From NCBI GenBank assembly GCA_958415665.1, contig CATYZK010000001.1:124001-188000 (forward strand): DNA of 64,000 bases, given 5' to 3'. The position numbers were made by a program, and so were the translations under genes. Below are positions 1 to 6,799 of this stretch, in pieces (within the stretch, counting starts at the first letter, position 1; every line of letters starts with the position of its first letter). Source of the DNA: an uncultured Collinsella sp. (GTDB taxonomy: Bacteria; Actinomycetota; Coriobacteriia; Coriobacteriales; Coriobacteriaceae). The notes beneath the pieces were generated by a model that was not told the DNA's origin, did no database searches, and saw only the letters and a list, made by a program, of their open reading frames with translations.

Positions 1-243
1 GCCGCGCTGGCTGCCGCTCCGGGCGTGAAGCTGGTTGACGATATGAGCGCCGAGGATGCGCACGATCGCTTCCCCATGCCGATGGATACCTCCGACCAGG
101 ACCTGATCTGGGTCGGTCGCGTGCGTCGCGACATTTCGAACCCCGAGGCCGCGCGTGGCATCACCTTCTGGTGCTGCGGCGACCAAATCCGTAAGGGCGC
201 GGCAACCAACGCCGTCCAGATTGCTAAGCTGCTCTGCGAGTAG
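1..243 (+). CDS. asd: Aspartate-semialdehyde dehydrogenase, C-terminal part
   Basis: The reading frame enters from the left edge and ends at TAG 241-243, so only about 80 C-terminal residues are visible. They carry the typical end of bacterial Asd: a VGRVRRDISN stretch, then FWCCGDQIRKGAA and a final helix (NAVQIAKLLCE). The enzyme makes aspartate semialdehyde from aspartyl phosphate with NADPH, in the cytoplasm, for lysine/DAP, threonine and methionine synthesis. The active-site cysteine lies outside the window. A long dyad follows 16 bases after the stop. Confidence 0.9.
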   Translation, partial: AALAAAPGVKLVDDMSAEDAHDRFPMPMDTSDQDLIWVGRVRRDISNPEAARGITFWCCGDQIRKGAATNAVQIAKLLCE

Positions 244-259
244 TGCGACCTGTCCGGCG

Positions 260-381
260 GGGGCCGGGCTTAGTTTTCAGAACGTCCTCGACCATGTGTG
301 GCGCCTTGTCCTGCTCCTTCGGAGCCGCGGACAAGGCGCCACACAGGTCTGCGGAGTGTTATGAAAACTAAGCCCGGCCCC
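260..381. repeat. Long nested inverted repeat after asd
   Basis: Outer arms 260-279 and 362-381 are perfect 20-bp inverted repeats. Inner arms 295-311 and 329-345 are a perfect 17-bp inverted repeat around TGTGTGGCGCCTTGTCC. The two internal stretches between them also pair in part. RNA from either strand would fold into one rod of about 120 nt. There is no T-run at either end, so it is more than a simple intrinsic terminator; it could be a MITE-like element or a folded RNA. Confidence 0.8.
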
Positions 382-499
382 TGCCTGCGGTGACTCGGCT
401 GCGAGCGGCCTGCGATGGGGCCGTTGCTGGTTGGGGCCGCTGGGCTGATGTGGGGGCACGTGGCCGTTGCAGGTCCTGGTCCCGGCGGCGGCCCCGGCG

Positions 500-650
500 C
501 TTCGCGCCTGCCGCCTTGGGGGACTGCGGGGCGCGGCCGGCAGCTGCGGCGCGTTGCGCCTGCTGCCTGCGGGGACTTTGGGGTCGTGCGGCAGCTGCGG
601 CGCTGTCGCGCCTGCTGCCTTGGGTGACTTTGGGGTCGATTGGGGTTGTC
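500..650. repeat. Degenerate tandem repeat, about 52-bp period, three copies
   Basis: The 391-697 gap is very G+C-rich and holds no convincing gene. Within it the unit CGCCTG(C/T)(C/T)GCC...GGCAGCTGCGGCGC recurs: CGCCTG falls at 505, 557 and 609, and CAGCTGCGG at 541 and 592. Copies differ by several substitutions. Frames through it give low-complexity Ala/Arg/Gly-rich peptides, which I do not treat as genes. Confidence 0.6.
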
Positions 651-697
651 TGCACAATTCGCGGTATTATGTTGCGGAGTTTTGAAAGGAGCCGCTG

Positions 698-1276
698 GTG
701 GTCACGACGACGTTTGCTTCGCCTTTGGGCGAAATCCTGCTTGCCGCTGATGGCCGCGGTTTGACGGGGCTTTGGTTTGAGGGGCAGGAGCACTTTGGTT
801 CCACGCTTCTCCGGGAAGACTCCGAACATGTTGAAGGCGCCGACGCGGTTTCCGGTACCGGTGGCATGTTGTCGGTGAGTCCGGCAAATGGCGCGGCTTC
901 TTCGGTGCTTGAGCGTTCTTGGGCTTGGCTGAATGCTTATTTTGCGGGGCAGGAGCCTCGGTTTACGCCGCCGTTGCATTTGATTGGTACGGCGTTTCAG
1001 CGCGAGGTTTGGTTCGAGCTGCTTTCTATTCCGCGTGGCGACGTTGCTACGTATGGCGAGATTGCCCAGCGTATTGCGGCCAAGCATCGTGTGCCGGGAA
1101 ACGAAGGCCCCGTCGTGTCTCCCCGTGCTGTGGGGGCTGCGGTTGCGCGCAATCCCATTTCGATCATCGTGCCGTGCCATCGCGTGGTCGCTGCCGACGG
1201 CTCGCTTAACGGATATGCCGGCGGGCTTGATCGCAAGGAGTGGCTGCTTCGGCTTGAGGGCGCGTACGAGGAATAA
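698..1276 (+). CDS. ogt: Methylated-DNA--protein-cysteine S-methyltransferase
   Basis: 192 residues. The C-terminal half has the alkyltransferase signature IIVPCHRVV with acceptor cysteine at residue 160, preceded by the Tyr-containing helix (VATYGEIAQRIA, residues 116-127) and RAVGAAVARNP. The N-terminal half (1-95) is the variable Ogt-type domain. It removes O6-alkyl groups from guanine in a single-turnover reaction. The GTG start is chosen because AAAGGA lies 7 bases upstream. The gene is alone between the GC-rich repeat region and the two-component operon. Residues 45-70 are Gly/Ser/Ala-rich and may be a linker. Confidence 0.9.
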   Translation: MVTTTFASPLGEILLAADGRGLTGLWFEGQEHFGSTLLREDSEHVEGADAVSGTGGMLSVSPANGAASSVLERSWAWLNAYFAGQEPRFTPPLHLIGTAFQREVWFELLSIPRGDVATYGEIAQRIAAKHRVPGNEGPVVSPRAVGAAVARNPISIIVPCHRVVAADGSLNGYAGGLDRKEWLLRLEGAYEE

Positions 1277-1504
1277 CGCTCGAACGCTTTGCATAACTAG
1301 GACGCCGCAAAAGGACGAGCCTCCGTCCTTCCGCGGCCGGTATGCGTCCGGGCGCTCGGCATCGGCGCCTTAAGTTTGGCTAAGCCACATCCTGCGTATT
1401 TAAAAACGCGCAGGTTGAGCAGCTAAGGCTGCGCTAAGGCGGTTGACGGTACGCTATCATCGGCAGTATCGAAACCTGTAGAGCCATGCGCCAAAGGAGC
1501 AACT

Positions 1505-2188
1505 ATGAAGCTGATGCTTGCCGAGGACGAACCTGGTCTCTCCCGCGCCCTCACCGCGATTCTTCAACATAGCGACTACGAGGTTGACACCGCCCTCGAC
1601 GGCTTGACGGCGCTCGAGAATCTACTCACCAACGATTACGACGCCGCAATCCTGGACATCATGATGCCCGGCATGGACGGCATCGAGGTGCTCAAGCGTA
1701 CACGCGCCGCCGGAAAGCGACTGCCCATCATCATGCTCACGGCAAAAAGCGAGGTGTCCGATAAGGTCGAGGGCCTGGATGCCGGTGCCAACGATTACCT
1801 GACCAAGCCGTTTGCCGCCAAGGAACTGCTTGCGCGTATTCGTGCCATGACGCGTGCCGCGACGGCAATTGACGCCACGACGCTCAGCGTGGGTAACGTG
1901 CGCCTCGACACGGCGGCTTGCACGCTTGTGGGACCCTTGGGCGAGGAGCACCTGGCCAATCGCGAGTTTCAGCTTATGGAACTCTTTATGCGCAACGCCG
2001 GCACGCGCATGCCCACTGAACGTCTGATGCTCGAGGTTTGGGGTGAGGACGCGCCCGAAGGCGCCAACGTGGTGTGGGTCTATATCTCGTACCTGCGCAA
2101 AAAGCTGACGGCGCTTGGTGCCAACGTTGCCATTCGCGCGTCGCGCAACCAGGGCTATTCGCTCGAGGTTGTCGAGGAAGGCGAATAA
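1505..2188 (+). CDS. OmpR/PhoB-family response regulator
   Basis: 227 residues. The receiver domain (1-115) has the acidic pair EDE at 7-9, phospho-acceptor Asp51 in LDIMMPGMDG, the T/S at 79 (LTAKSE) and Lys101 in the YLTKPF motif. A winged-helix DNA-binding domain follows (about 125-222: FQLMELFMRNAG, WGEDAPEGANVVWVYISYLRKKL). RBS AAAGGAGCAAC precedes the ATG. The histidine kinase gene begins two bases after the stop, so the pair is one operon. The signal is not evident from the sequence; a CLC antiporter lies convergently downstream. Confidence 0.95.
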   Translation: MKLMLAEDEPGLSRALTAILQHSDYEVDTALDGLTALENLLTNDYDAAILDIMMPGMDGIEVLKRTRAAGKRLPIIMLTAKSEVSDKVEGLDAGANDYLTKPFAAKELLARIRAMTRAATAIDATTLSVGNVRLDTAACTLVGPLGEEHLANREFQLMELFMRNAGTRMPTERLMLEVWGEDAPEGANVVWVYISYLRKKLTALGANVAIRASRNQGYSLEVVEEGE

Positions 2189-2190
2189 GC

Positions 2191-3552
2191 GTGAGCGCGA
2201 GCGCGTGGTGCAAGCGCATGACGGAGTGGTTTCACGCCGCCTCGAGTAGTAAGGGGCGGGCTAATTCTGTTGACGCATTGGGCCGCCGTCTGCGTCGCAA
2301 GTTTATCCTCGTTGCCATGGGCGCCGTGACCGTGGTGCTCACGCTCATCATCGCCGGCATCAACATCGTCAATTATTCGCATGTCTGCAAGATGGCCGAC
2401 GCTCGCCTGGACTATATTCTGGCGGGCAAGGACGGTATCGATTGGGGGGACGAGCCTAAAGCCGAGCCCGCTAATGGCAAGGATGCCGGCGATAGCCAAG
2501 CGGGCGTTCGCATCAGACACTTCGAAGGCATGACGGCGGAGTCTCCCTTCGACACGCGCTACTTTACGGTGACGATTGACGCCGGACAGGTTGCCGATGT
2601 CAATACGGCCCGCATTGCCGCGGTGGGTGCCAAGCGCGCCGCCAGTATTGCCGCCAAGTTGCATTCCAAGGGTTGGGTCTCGGGTTTTTCTGGCAATTAT
2701 CGCTATACGACCGACGTTCAAGACGATGAGACCACCTATGTGTTCGTGGACTGCTCGCGCGAGCTTGCAAGCTTTTATTCGTTTTTGAGCGCGAGTGTGG
2801 CAATCAGCTGCATTGGCTGGCTGGCGGTGCTGGCAATTGTAACGGCCGCCTCGGGCGCGGTGATTCGACCGATAGTCGAGAGCTACAGCAAGCAAAAGCG
2901 CTTTATTACCGATGCAAGCCACGAGATCAAGACGCCGCTGGCTGTAATTGACGCCGCCAATGAGGTGCAAGAGATCGAGAGCGGTGAGAGTGAGTGGACG
3001 CAGAGCATTCACGAGCAGGTCGCGCGGCTGACGGCGCTCACGGAACGTCTGGTGTTTTTGGCACGTATGGACGAGGGCTCGGCGGGCTTTACCATGACAT
3101 CGATCGATCTTTCGGAGGCCGTGGACAAGGCTGCGGCGCCGTTTGAATCGGTGGCGGTTTCGCACGGCAAGCGGCTGTCGACGTCGATCGCGAGCAGTGT
3201 GCGGGCCCATGCCGATGCCGCGGCGGTGGCACAGGTTGTTGAGCTGCTGCTGGACAATGCCACACGCTACGCAAGCGAGGACAGCGTGATCGAGCTGAGC
3301 CTGCGTGCCGTTTCGCGCGGTGCGGGCAAAGGCTCGGCCGAGCTTGTCGTATCGAATGCTGTTGATGAGCTGCCCGAGGGCGACCTGGACCGGCTGTTCG
3401 ACCGCTTCTACCGTGCAGATGTCTCACGCAACTCCAAGACGGGCGGCTCGGGCGTGGGCCTATCCGTCGTGCGCGCCATCGCCGAAGCCCATGGCGGATC
3501 CGCCACCGTATCCGGCCACGATCATCAGATCACCTTCACCGTCCGCCTCTAA
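2191..3552 (+). CDS. Sensor histidine kinase
   Basis: 453 residues from GTG 2191, chosen because GAGGAAG lies about 10 bases upstream and earlier in-frame ATGs sit inside the regulator gene; ATG 2218 is the alternative. Two membrane segments (about 42-61 and 200-222) bracket an extracytoplasmic sensor of about 140 residues. There is no clear HAMP domain. HisKA has the H-box SHEIKTPL with His244; the ATPase domain has N-box ELLLDNATRYA, F-box LFDRFYRAD and G2 box GGSGVGLSVVRAIAEAHGG. It phosphorylates the adjacent OmpR-type regulator. The stop codon overlaps the hairpin repeat at 3551. Confidence 0.94.
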   Translation: MSASAWCKRMTEWFHAASSSKGRANSVDALGRRLRRKFILVAMGAVTVVLTLIIAGINIVNYSHVCKMADARLDYILAGKDGIDWGDEPKAEPANGKDAGDSQAGVRIRHFEGMTAESPFDTRYFTVTIDAGQVADVNTARIAAVGAKRAASIAAKLHSKGWVSGFSGNYRYTTDVQDDETTYVFVDCSRELASFYSFLSASVAISCIGWLAVLAIVTAASGAVIRPIVESYSKQKRFITDASHEIKTPLAVIDAANEVQEIESGESEWTQSIHEQVARLTALTERLVFLARMDEGSAGFTMTSIDLSEAVDKAAAPFESVAVSHGKRLSTSIASSVRAHADAAAVAQVVELLLDNATRYASEDSVIELSLRAVSRGAGKGSAELVVSNAVDELPEGDLDRLFDRFYRADVSRNSKTGGSGVGLSVVRAIAEAHGGSATVSGHDHQITFTVRL

Positions 3553-3591
3553 AACCTGCCAAAAAGGGACAGGTTTATTTTGGCAGGTTTT
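3551..3591. repeat. GGGACAGG-core hairpin, copy 1 (TGCC-stem type)
   Basis: Perfect 14-bp arms AAAACCTGCCAAAA (3551-3564) and its complement (3578-3591) enclose AGGGACAGGTTTA. The left arm overlaps the kinase TAA, so it may double as a terminator. Near-identical copies lie at 6006 (reverse orientation), 17812 and 58449. Confidence 0.85.
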
Positions 3592-3623
3592 ATCTGGGGA
3601 AACGTCGATGGAGGAGGCTGTGG

Positions 3624-3735
3624 GCGGAAACCGTGTCCCGGTTTGACGCCTCGGAATGGGATGAGCTTTCCCCTTGGAGGGTCTAGCGGAAACCGTGTCC
3701 CGGAATACAGCCTCAGAGTGGCATGCCGTTTCCGG
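3624..3735. repeat. Two tandem copies of a 62-bp REP-like unit
   Basis: The unit starts GCGGAAACCGTGTCCCGG at 3624 and again at 3686. Each copy continues with a GCCTC...GA.TGG.ATG block and ends near a TTTCC that can pair with the opening GGAAA. Read on the minus strand the core is CCGGGACACGG, related to the GGGACA core of the other hairpins in this window. The unit fills the space between the convergent kinase and CLC genes. Confidence 0.7.
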
Positions 3736-3761
3736 TTGAGACCACCTGCTTGGACATCTTT

Positions 3762-5012
3762 CTACGCCCGCTCCTGCAGGGCGTAGATCGATTTGTCCAT
3801 GTTGAACAGATATGCCACAACGCAGACGATGAAGAACGCCGGCAGATTACCGAAACCGAAGACCTCGCAGCCAATGAGGATCGGCGCGAGTAGCGTGTTG
3901 GTGGCGCTGCCAAAGACGGCGGCGTATCCCAGCGCGGCGCAGAGCTCGACGGGCATGCCGAGAATCCCGGCGAGTGCGAAACCCAGGCTGGCTCCGATGG
4001 AGAACAGCGGTGTTACCTCGCCACCCTGATATCCTGCGGCAAGCGTGGCGATGGTGAGTGTGAATTTGAGCGCCCAGTCCCAAGGCATGATGGTGGCGGT
4101 GCCGTCACCGTTGAGTGCCGCCGATATCAGGTTGGTGCCAAGTCCGCAGTATCGCCCCTGCCACAGCACGAACAGAATCGCCGACAGCGCAAGGCCCATA
4201 ACGGCAACGCGTATGTAAGGGCTGGGGAGCAGCCGCGCTGCAAGGGTCTTGGCATGGGCAAGGCACCAGGCAAAAGCGCCACCTACCATACCAAACGCGA
4301 TACCCAACAACGCCAGCCGTCCAAGACCGGGGAGGTCGAGCGCATACGAGGCAGTAATGGCGACCTCAAACTTCTCGAGCCCTAGGGCGCCAGAGGTCAT
4401 GCTTGCGGCAAGCGAAGCCGTAAGCGCGGGAAACAGCGCGCGGTATTCCATGCGTCCGGCGACCAGCACCTCGACAGCAAAGACCGTAGCGGCGAGCGGC
4501 GTTCGAAAGAGTCCGGCAAAGCCAGCGGCCATGCCGATAAGCAAAAACGTGTTGCCGGGGTCTCGGAAAGGTAGACGTCGGCCGATCCAATGCGAGACGG
4601 TGGCGCCGATCTGCACGGCCACGCCTTCGCGTCCCGCGCTGCCGCCAAAGAGGTGCGTCCCCCACGTGCTCAGCATAATGAGCGGCACCAGACGCGGGGA
4701 GATGGCGTCCTCGCGTCCGTGGCCTACGTCGAATACTAAGCTCATGCCCCGATCGGTGCCTTTGCCCCAGGTGCGGTAGGCAAATACGATGGCCAGACCC
4801 GCAAGAGCGAGAAAGGGGAGCAGCAACGCGATGTGCTCGTTGCGGAAGGCGCCGATCGCCAGGAGCACGCGACCAAAGAGGGCACAAATTGCGCCAACGA
4901 TAACGCCGATAGGGATTCCGACGGCGCCCATGAGCGCGAGACCGCTATAGGTGTTGACCAGGCGTTTGATTCTGCTCGAAGCGCTGCTTTCTGACATTTT
5001 GCTTTCCGACAC
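3762..5012 (-). CDS. CLC-family anion transporter, possibly the fluoride type
   Basis: 416 residues, all-membrane protein with the CLC landmarks: gating glutamate in GREGVAVQ (about residue 130), a second motif GYQGGEVTPLF (about 330) and multiple hydrophobic helices. The N-terminal GSGIP motif of chloride-type CLCs is not present, and GGEVTPLF with GREG(T/V) is, as far as I recall, typical of the CLC-F branch that exports fluoride in exchange for protons. There is no fused CBS domain. No fluoride-riboswitch-like leader is visible upstream. The ATG at 5012 is used; MSES is repeated (MSESKMSES), so the second Met is possible. Confidence 0.8.
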   Translation of the reverse strand: MSESKMSESSASSRIKRLVNTYSGLALMGAVGIPIGVIVGAICALFGRVLLAIGAFRNEHIALLLPFLALAGLAIVFAYRTWGKGTDRGMSLVFDVGHGREDAISPRLVPLIMLSTWGTHLFGGSAGREGVAVQIGATVSHWIGRRLPFRDPGNTFLLIGMAAGFAGLFRTPLAATVFAVEVLVAGRMEYRALFPALTASLAASMTSGALGLEKFEVAITASYALDLPGLGRLALLGIAFGMVGGAFAWCLAHAKTLAARLLPSPYIRVAVMGLALSAILFVLWQGRYCGLGTNLISAALNGDGTATIMPWDWALKFTLTIATLAAGYQGGEVTPLFSIGASLGFALAGILGMPVELCAALGYAAVFGSATNTLLAPILIGCEVFGFGNLPAFFIVCVVAYLFNMDKSIYALQERA

Positions 5013-5025
5013 TTGCTCTCTTGAT

Positions 5026-5071
5026 AGAAAAAGAGCTGGAGTTGCGCATCGTTGAGAGGCTTTCCAGCTTT
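5026..5071 (-). terminator. Hairpin with T-run between the GyrI-like gene and the CLC gene
   Basis: On the minus strand AGCTGGA pairs with TCCAGCT (5063-5069 with 5034-5040) and CTTTTTC follows. It can end transcription of the GyrI-like gene or attenuate read-through into the CLC gene. Confidence 0.6.
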
Positions 5072-5182
5072 AGAAAAACAAACTTATAAGATGCGACGGG
5101 CCGCGTCAAGATAATTACCGGATGGCCTAGGAGGCGGCTGGTTGGCCGGCTTAAAACCTAGCGCGTGAAATGACGCTCCACG

Positions 5183-5821
5183 CTACTCAGCGCGCTTGAT
5201 AGGATGACGAACCACAGTCTTAAGTTTCTCCGGTGCGCATTTGCGTGGATCGGAGAGATAGATTTCGTGATGTAAACGGATATCGGAAAAGTCGAGGGCA
5301 TAGCCCTGCTCGGTCGTATATTCATGCATAGCGTCTACGGTCGCCGGTTCGTTGTCGTAGGGCCCGGTGTGCATGCATTGAACGCAGAGACCCTCGTCAA
5401 CTTTAAGCAGTTCGACGGCGGAAAAGTCCAGTTTCTTTTTGGTCGTGGCTTCCGCGACTGCCCAGTCAAAGTCATCTCGGGTGACGAAATCGGGCAGGCG
5501 GATGCACGAGATAAAGTTGAAATTGTCCTTGCGTGCATAATCGATGTCGCCGCTCGGGGACTCTTGCCACCAGAAACCCTCGAGCGGCGGTACCACAAAG
5601 TCGAAATAGCCCTCGATACTCCTTGAGCCTTTCTTCGACATCTTGACGGTATAGGCGATGCCGTAAAGAAGCGGCAGGGCGTTTTGATACTCGCCACCTT
5701 CGGTATTTGGGTCGCCCTTTCCGCGAACGGCAACGTAGCTCATGGGCGGGACAGTTACGATACTCGGCTTGCTTGCAGGTTTGTAGAGCTCCTTGCATTC
5801 CTTCTTAAAGTCGAACGCCAT
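5183..5821 (-). CDS. GyrI-like small-molecule-binding domain protein
   Basis: 212 residues, cytoplasmic. The motifs SIVTVPPMSYVAVRGKGDPN, GYFDFVVPPLEGFWW and CVQCMHTGPYDNEPATV match the stand-alone GyrI-like (SRPBCC/AraC effector-type) proteins of bacteria, which bind hydrophobic ligands; some members modify or sequester toxic compounds. No DNA-binding domain is fused. The ATG at 5821 follows an AAAGGCGGCCAAC leader. A LexA-type palindrome lies about 57 bases upstream, suggesting damage-inducible expression. Specific ligand unknown. Confidence 0.8.
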   Translation of the reverse strand: MAFDFKKECKELYKPASKPSIVTVPPMSYVAVRGKGDPNTEGGEYQNALPLLYGIAYTVKMSKKGSRSIEGYFDFVVPPLEGFWWQESPSGDIDYARKDNFNFISCIRLPDFVTRDDFDWAVAEATTKKKLDFSAVELLKVDEGLCVQCMHTGPYDNEPATVDAMHEYTTEQGYALDFSDIRLHHEIYLSDPRKCAPEKLKTVVRHPIKRAE

Positions 5822-5877
5822 GTTGGCCGCCTTTCTGCGTATTGGCCTGCTTAGATAGTCGAATCATATCATAGAAA

Positions 5878-5891
5878 CGAACAGCTGTTCG
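5878..5891. promoter_or_regulatory. LexA/SOS-box-like operator
   Basis: CGAACAGCTGTTCG is a perfect 14-bp palindrome of the form CGAAC-N4-GTTCG, the LexA operator consensus of Gram-positive bacteria. It is embedded in a looser dyad (AATCAT...ATGATT). It lies upstream of the minus-strand GyrI-like gene; the plus-strand ABC exporter starts 200 bases away. Confidence 0.7.
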
Positions 5892-6005
5892 AATGATTTG
5901 GCTGACAGATTGAGATGCGTGCGTTGTGCTTGGCGGTCGGCCTGACCCCGTCGATGATTTCTCGGCCTCCCCGGCGCCTCATCTATAGCTGCCGTTTCCC
6001 CATAT

Positions 6006-6043
6006 AAAACCTGCCAAAATAAACCTGTCCCTTTTTGGTAGGT
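6006..6043. repeat. GGGACAGG-core hairpin, copy 2 (reverse orientation)
   Basis: Minus strand reads ACCTACCAAAA-AGGGACAGGTTTA-TTTTGGCAGGT; arms 6006-6019 and 6033-6043 pair with one wobble. It lies upstream of the ABC exporter rather than after a gene end, so terminator function is not the obvious explanation here. Confidence 0.8.
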
Positions 6044-6092
6044 GGGAAATGGGTAATACTAAAGAGTTATCCGACCAGATGGGAATTAATCG

Positions 6093-6794
6093 ATGGCCTA
6101 TATCGAATTCAAAGACGTCATCAAAGCATACGGCGAAGGCGACGCCCGCATCCACGCGCTCGACGGCGCGAGCTTTACGGTCGAGCGCGGTGAGCTCGCC
6201 ATCATTCTGGGTGCTTCGGGCGCCGGTAAAACCACGGCGCTCAACATCTTGGGCGGCATGGACACGGCGACCTCCGGCACTGTGACGGTGGACGGGCGCG
6301 ACGTGAGCTCCGCCAACGAGGCGCAGCTCGTGGAGTACCGCCGCGCCGACGTCGGCTTTGTCTTCCAGTTCTACAATCTGGTTCCTAACCTGACGGCGCT
6401 TGAGAACGTCGAACTCGCGGCACAGATCTGCCCTGATTCGCTCGATGCCGAACAGACGCTTCGTCAGGTTGGCCTGGGCGAGCGCCTGGGCAACTTTCCG
6501 GCGCAGCTTTCGGGCGGCGAGCAGCAGCGCGTCTCCATCGCCCGCGCGCTGGCCAAGAACCCCAAGCTGCTTTTGTGCGACGAGCCTACGGGTGCACTCG
6601 ACTACAAAACTGGCAAGCAGATCTTGCAGCTGCTACAGGACACTTGCCGCAAGCAAGGCATTACGGTCATTATCATCACCCACAACTCTGCGCTGGCGCC
6701 CATGGCCGATCGCCTGATCCGCTTTAAGAGCGGCCGCGTGGAGAGCGAGACAGTCCAGCAAAATCCCGTGCCGATCGAGACGATCGAGTGGTAG
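6093..6794 (+). CDS. ABC transporter ATP-binding protein, MacB/LolD type
   Basis: 233 residues. Walker A GASGAGKTT (40-48), Q-loop region VFQFYNLVPNLTALENVE, signature LSGGEQQRVSIARAL, Walker B LLLCDEPTGALD and the H-loop TVIIITHN are all intact. The ENVE/DEPTGALD pattern is that of ATPases working with FtsX-like permeases. GGGAA lies 7 bases before the ATG. It overlaps or abuts the permease gene. Likely energises export of, or resistance to, a peptide or lipid-type substrate; substrate unknown. Confidence 0.92.
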   Translation: MAYIEFKDVIKAYGEGDARIHALDGASFTVERGELAIILGASGAGKTTALNILGGMDTATSGTVTVDGRDVSSANEAQLVEYRRADVGFVFQFYNLVPNLTALENVELAAQICPDSLDAEQTLRQVGLGERLGNFPAQLSGGEQQRVSIARALAKNPKLLLCDEPTGALDYKTGKQILQLLQDTCRKQGITVIIITHNSALAPMADRLIRFKSGRVESETVQQNPVPIETIEW

Positions 6795-6799
6795 CGCCC

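Noticed and set aside
500..650. CRISPR array.
   Set aside because: Units are adjacent and degenerate with no unique spacers and no cas genes.
1281..1504. Hairpin AAGGACG/CGTCCTT (1311-1330) and TTGACG (1443) as terminator and promoter for the two-component operon.
   Set aside because: Stem is short, no T-run follows, and no convincing -10 accompanies TTGACG.
2074..2190. Earlier ATG start for the histidine kinase.
   Set aside because: It would overlap the regulator by over 100 bases and adds an unrelated basic segment; GTG 2191 has an RBS.
4981..5180. Fluoride riboswitch upstream of the CLC gene.
   Set aside because: I could not find the conserved GGNGAUGG...CUGAUGGCUCC pattern; the only structure is a terminator-like hairpin.
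6049..6285. Frame starting ATGGGTAATACT upstream of the ABC ATPase.
   Set aside because: It runs out of frame through the ATPase gene; only the first 15 codons are independent. A leader peptide is possible but unsupported.
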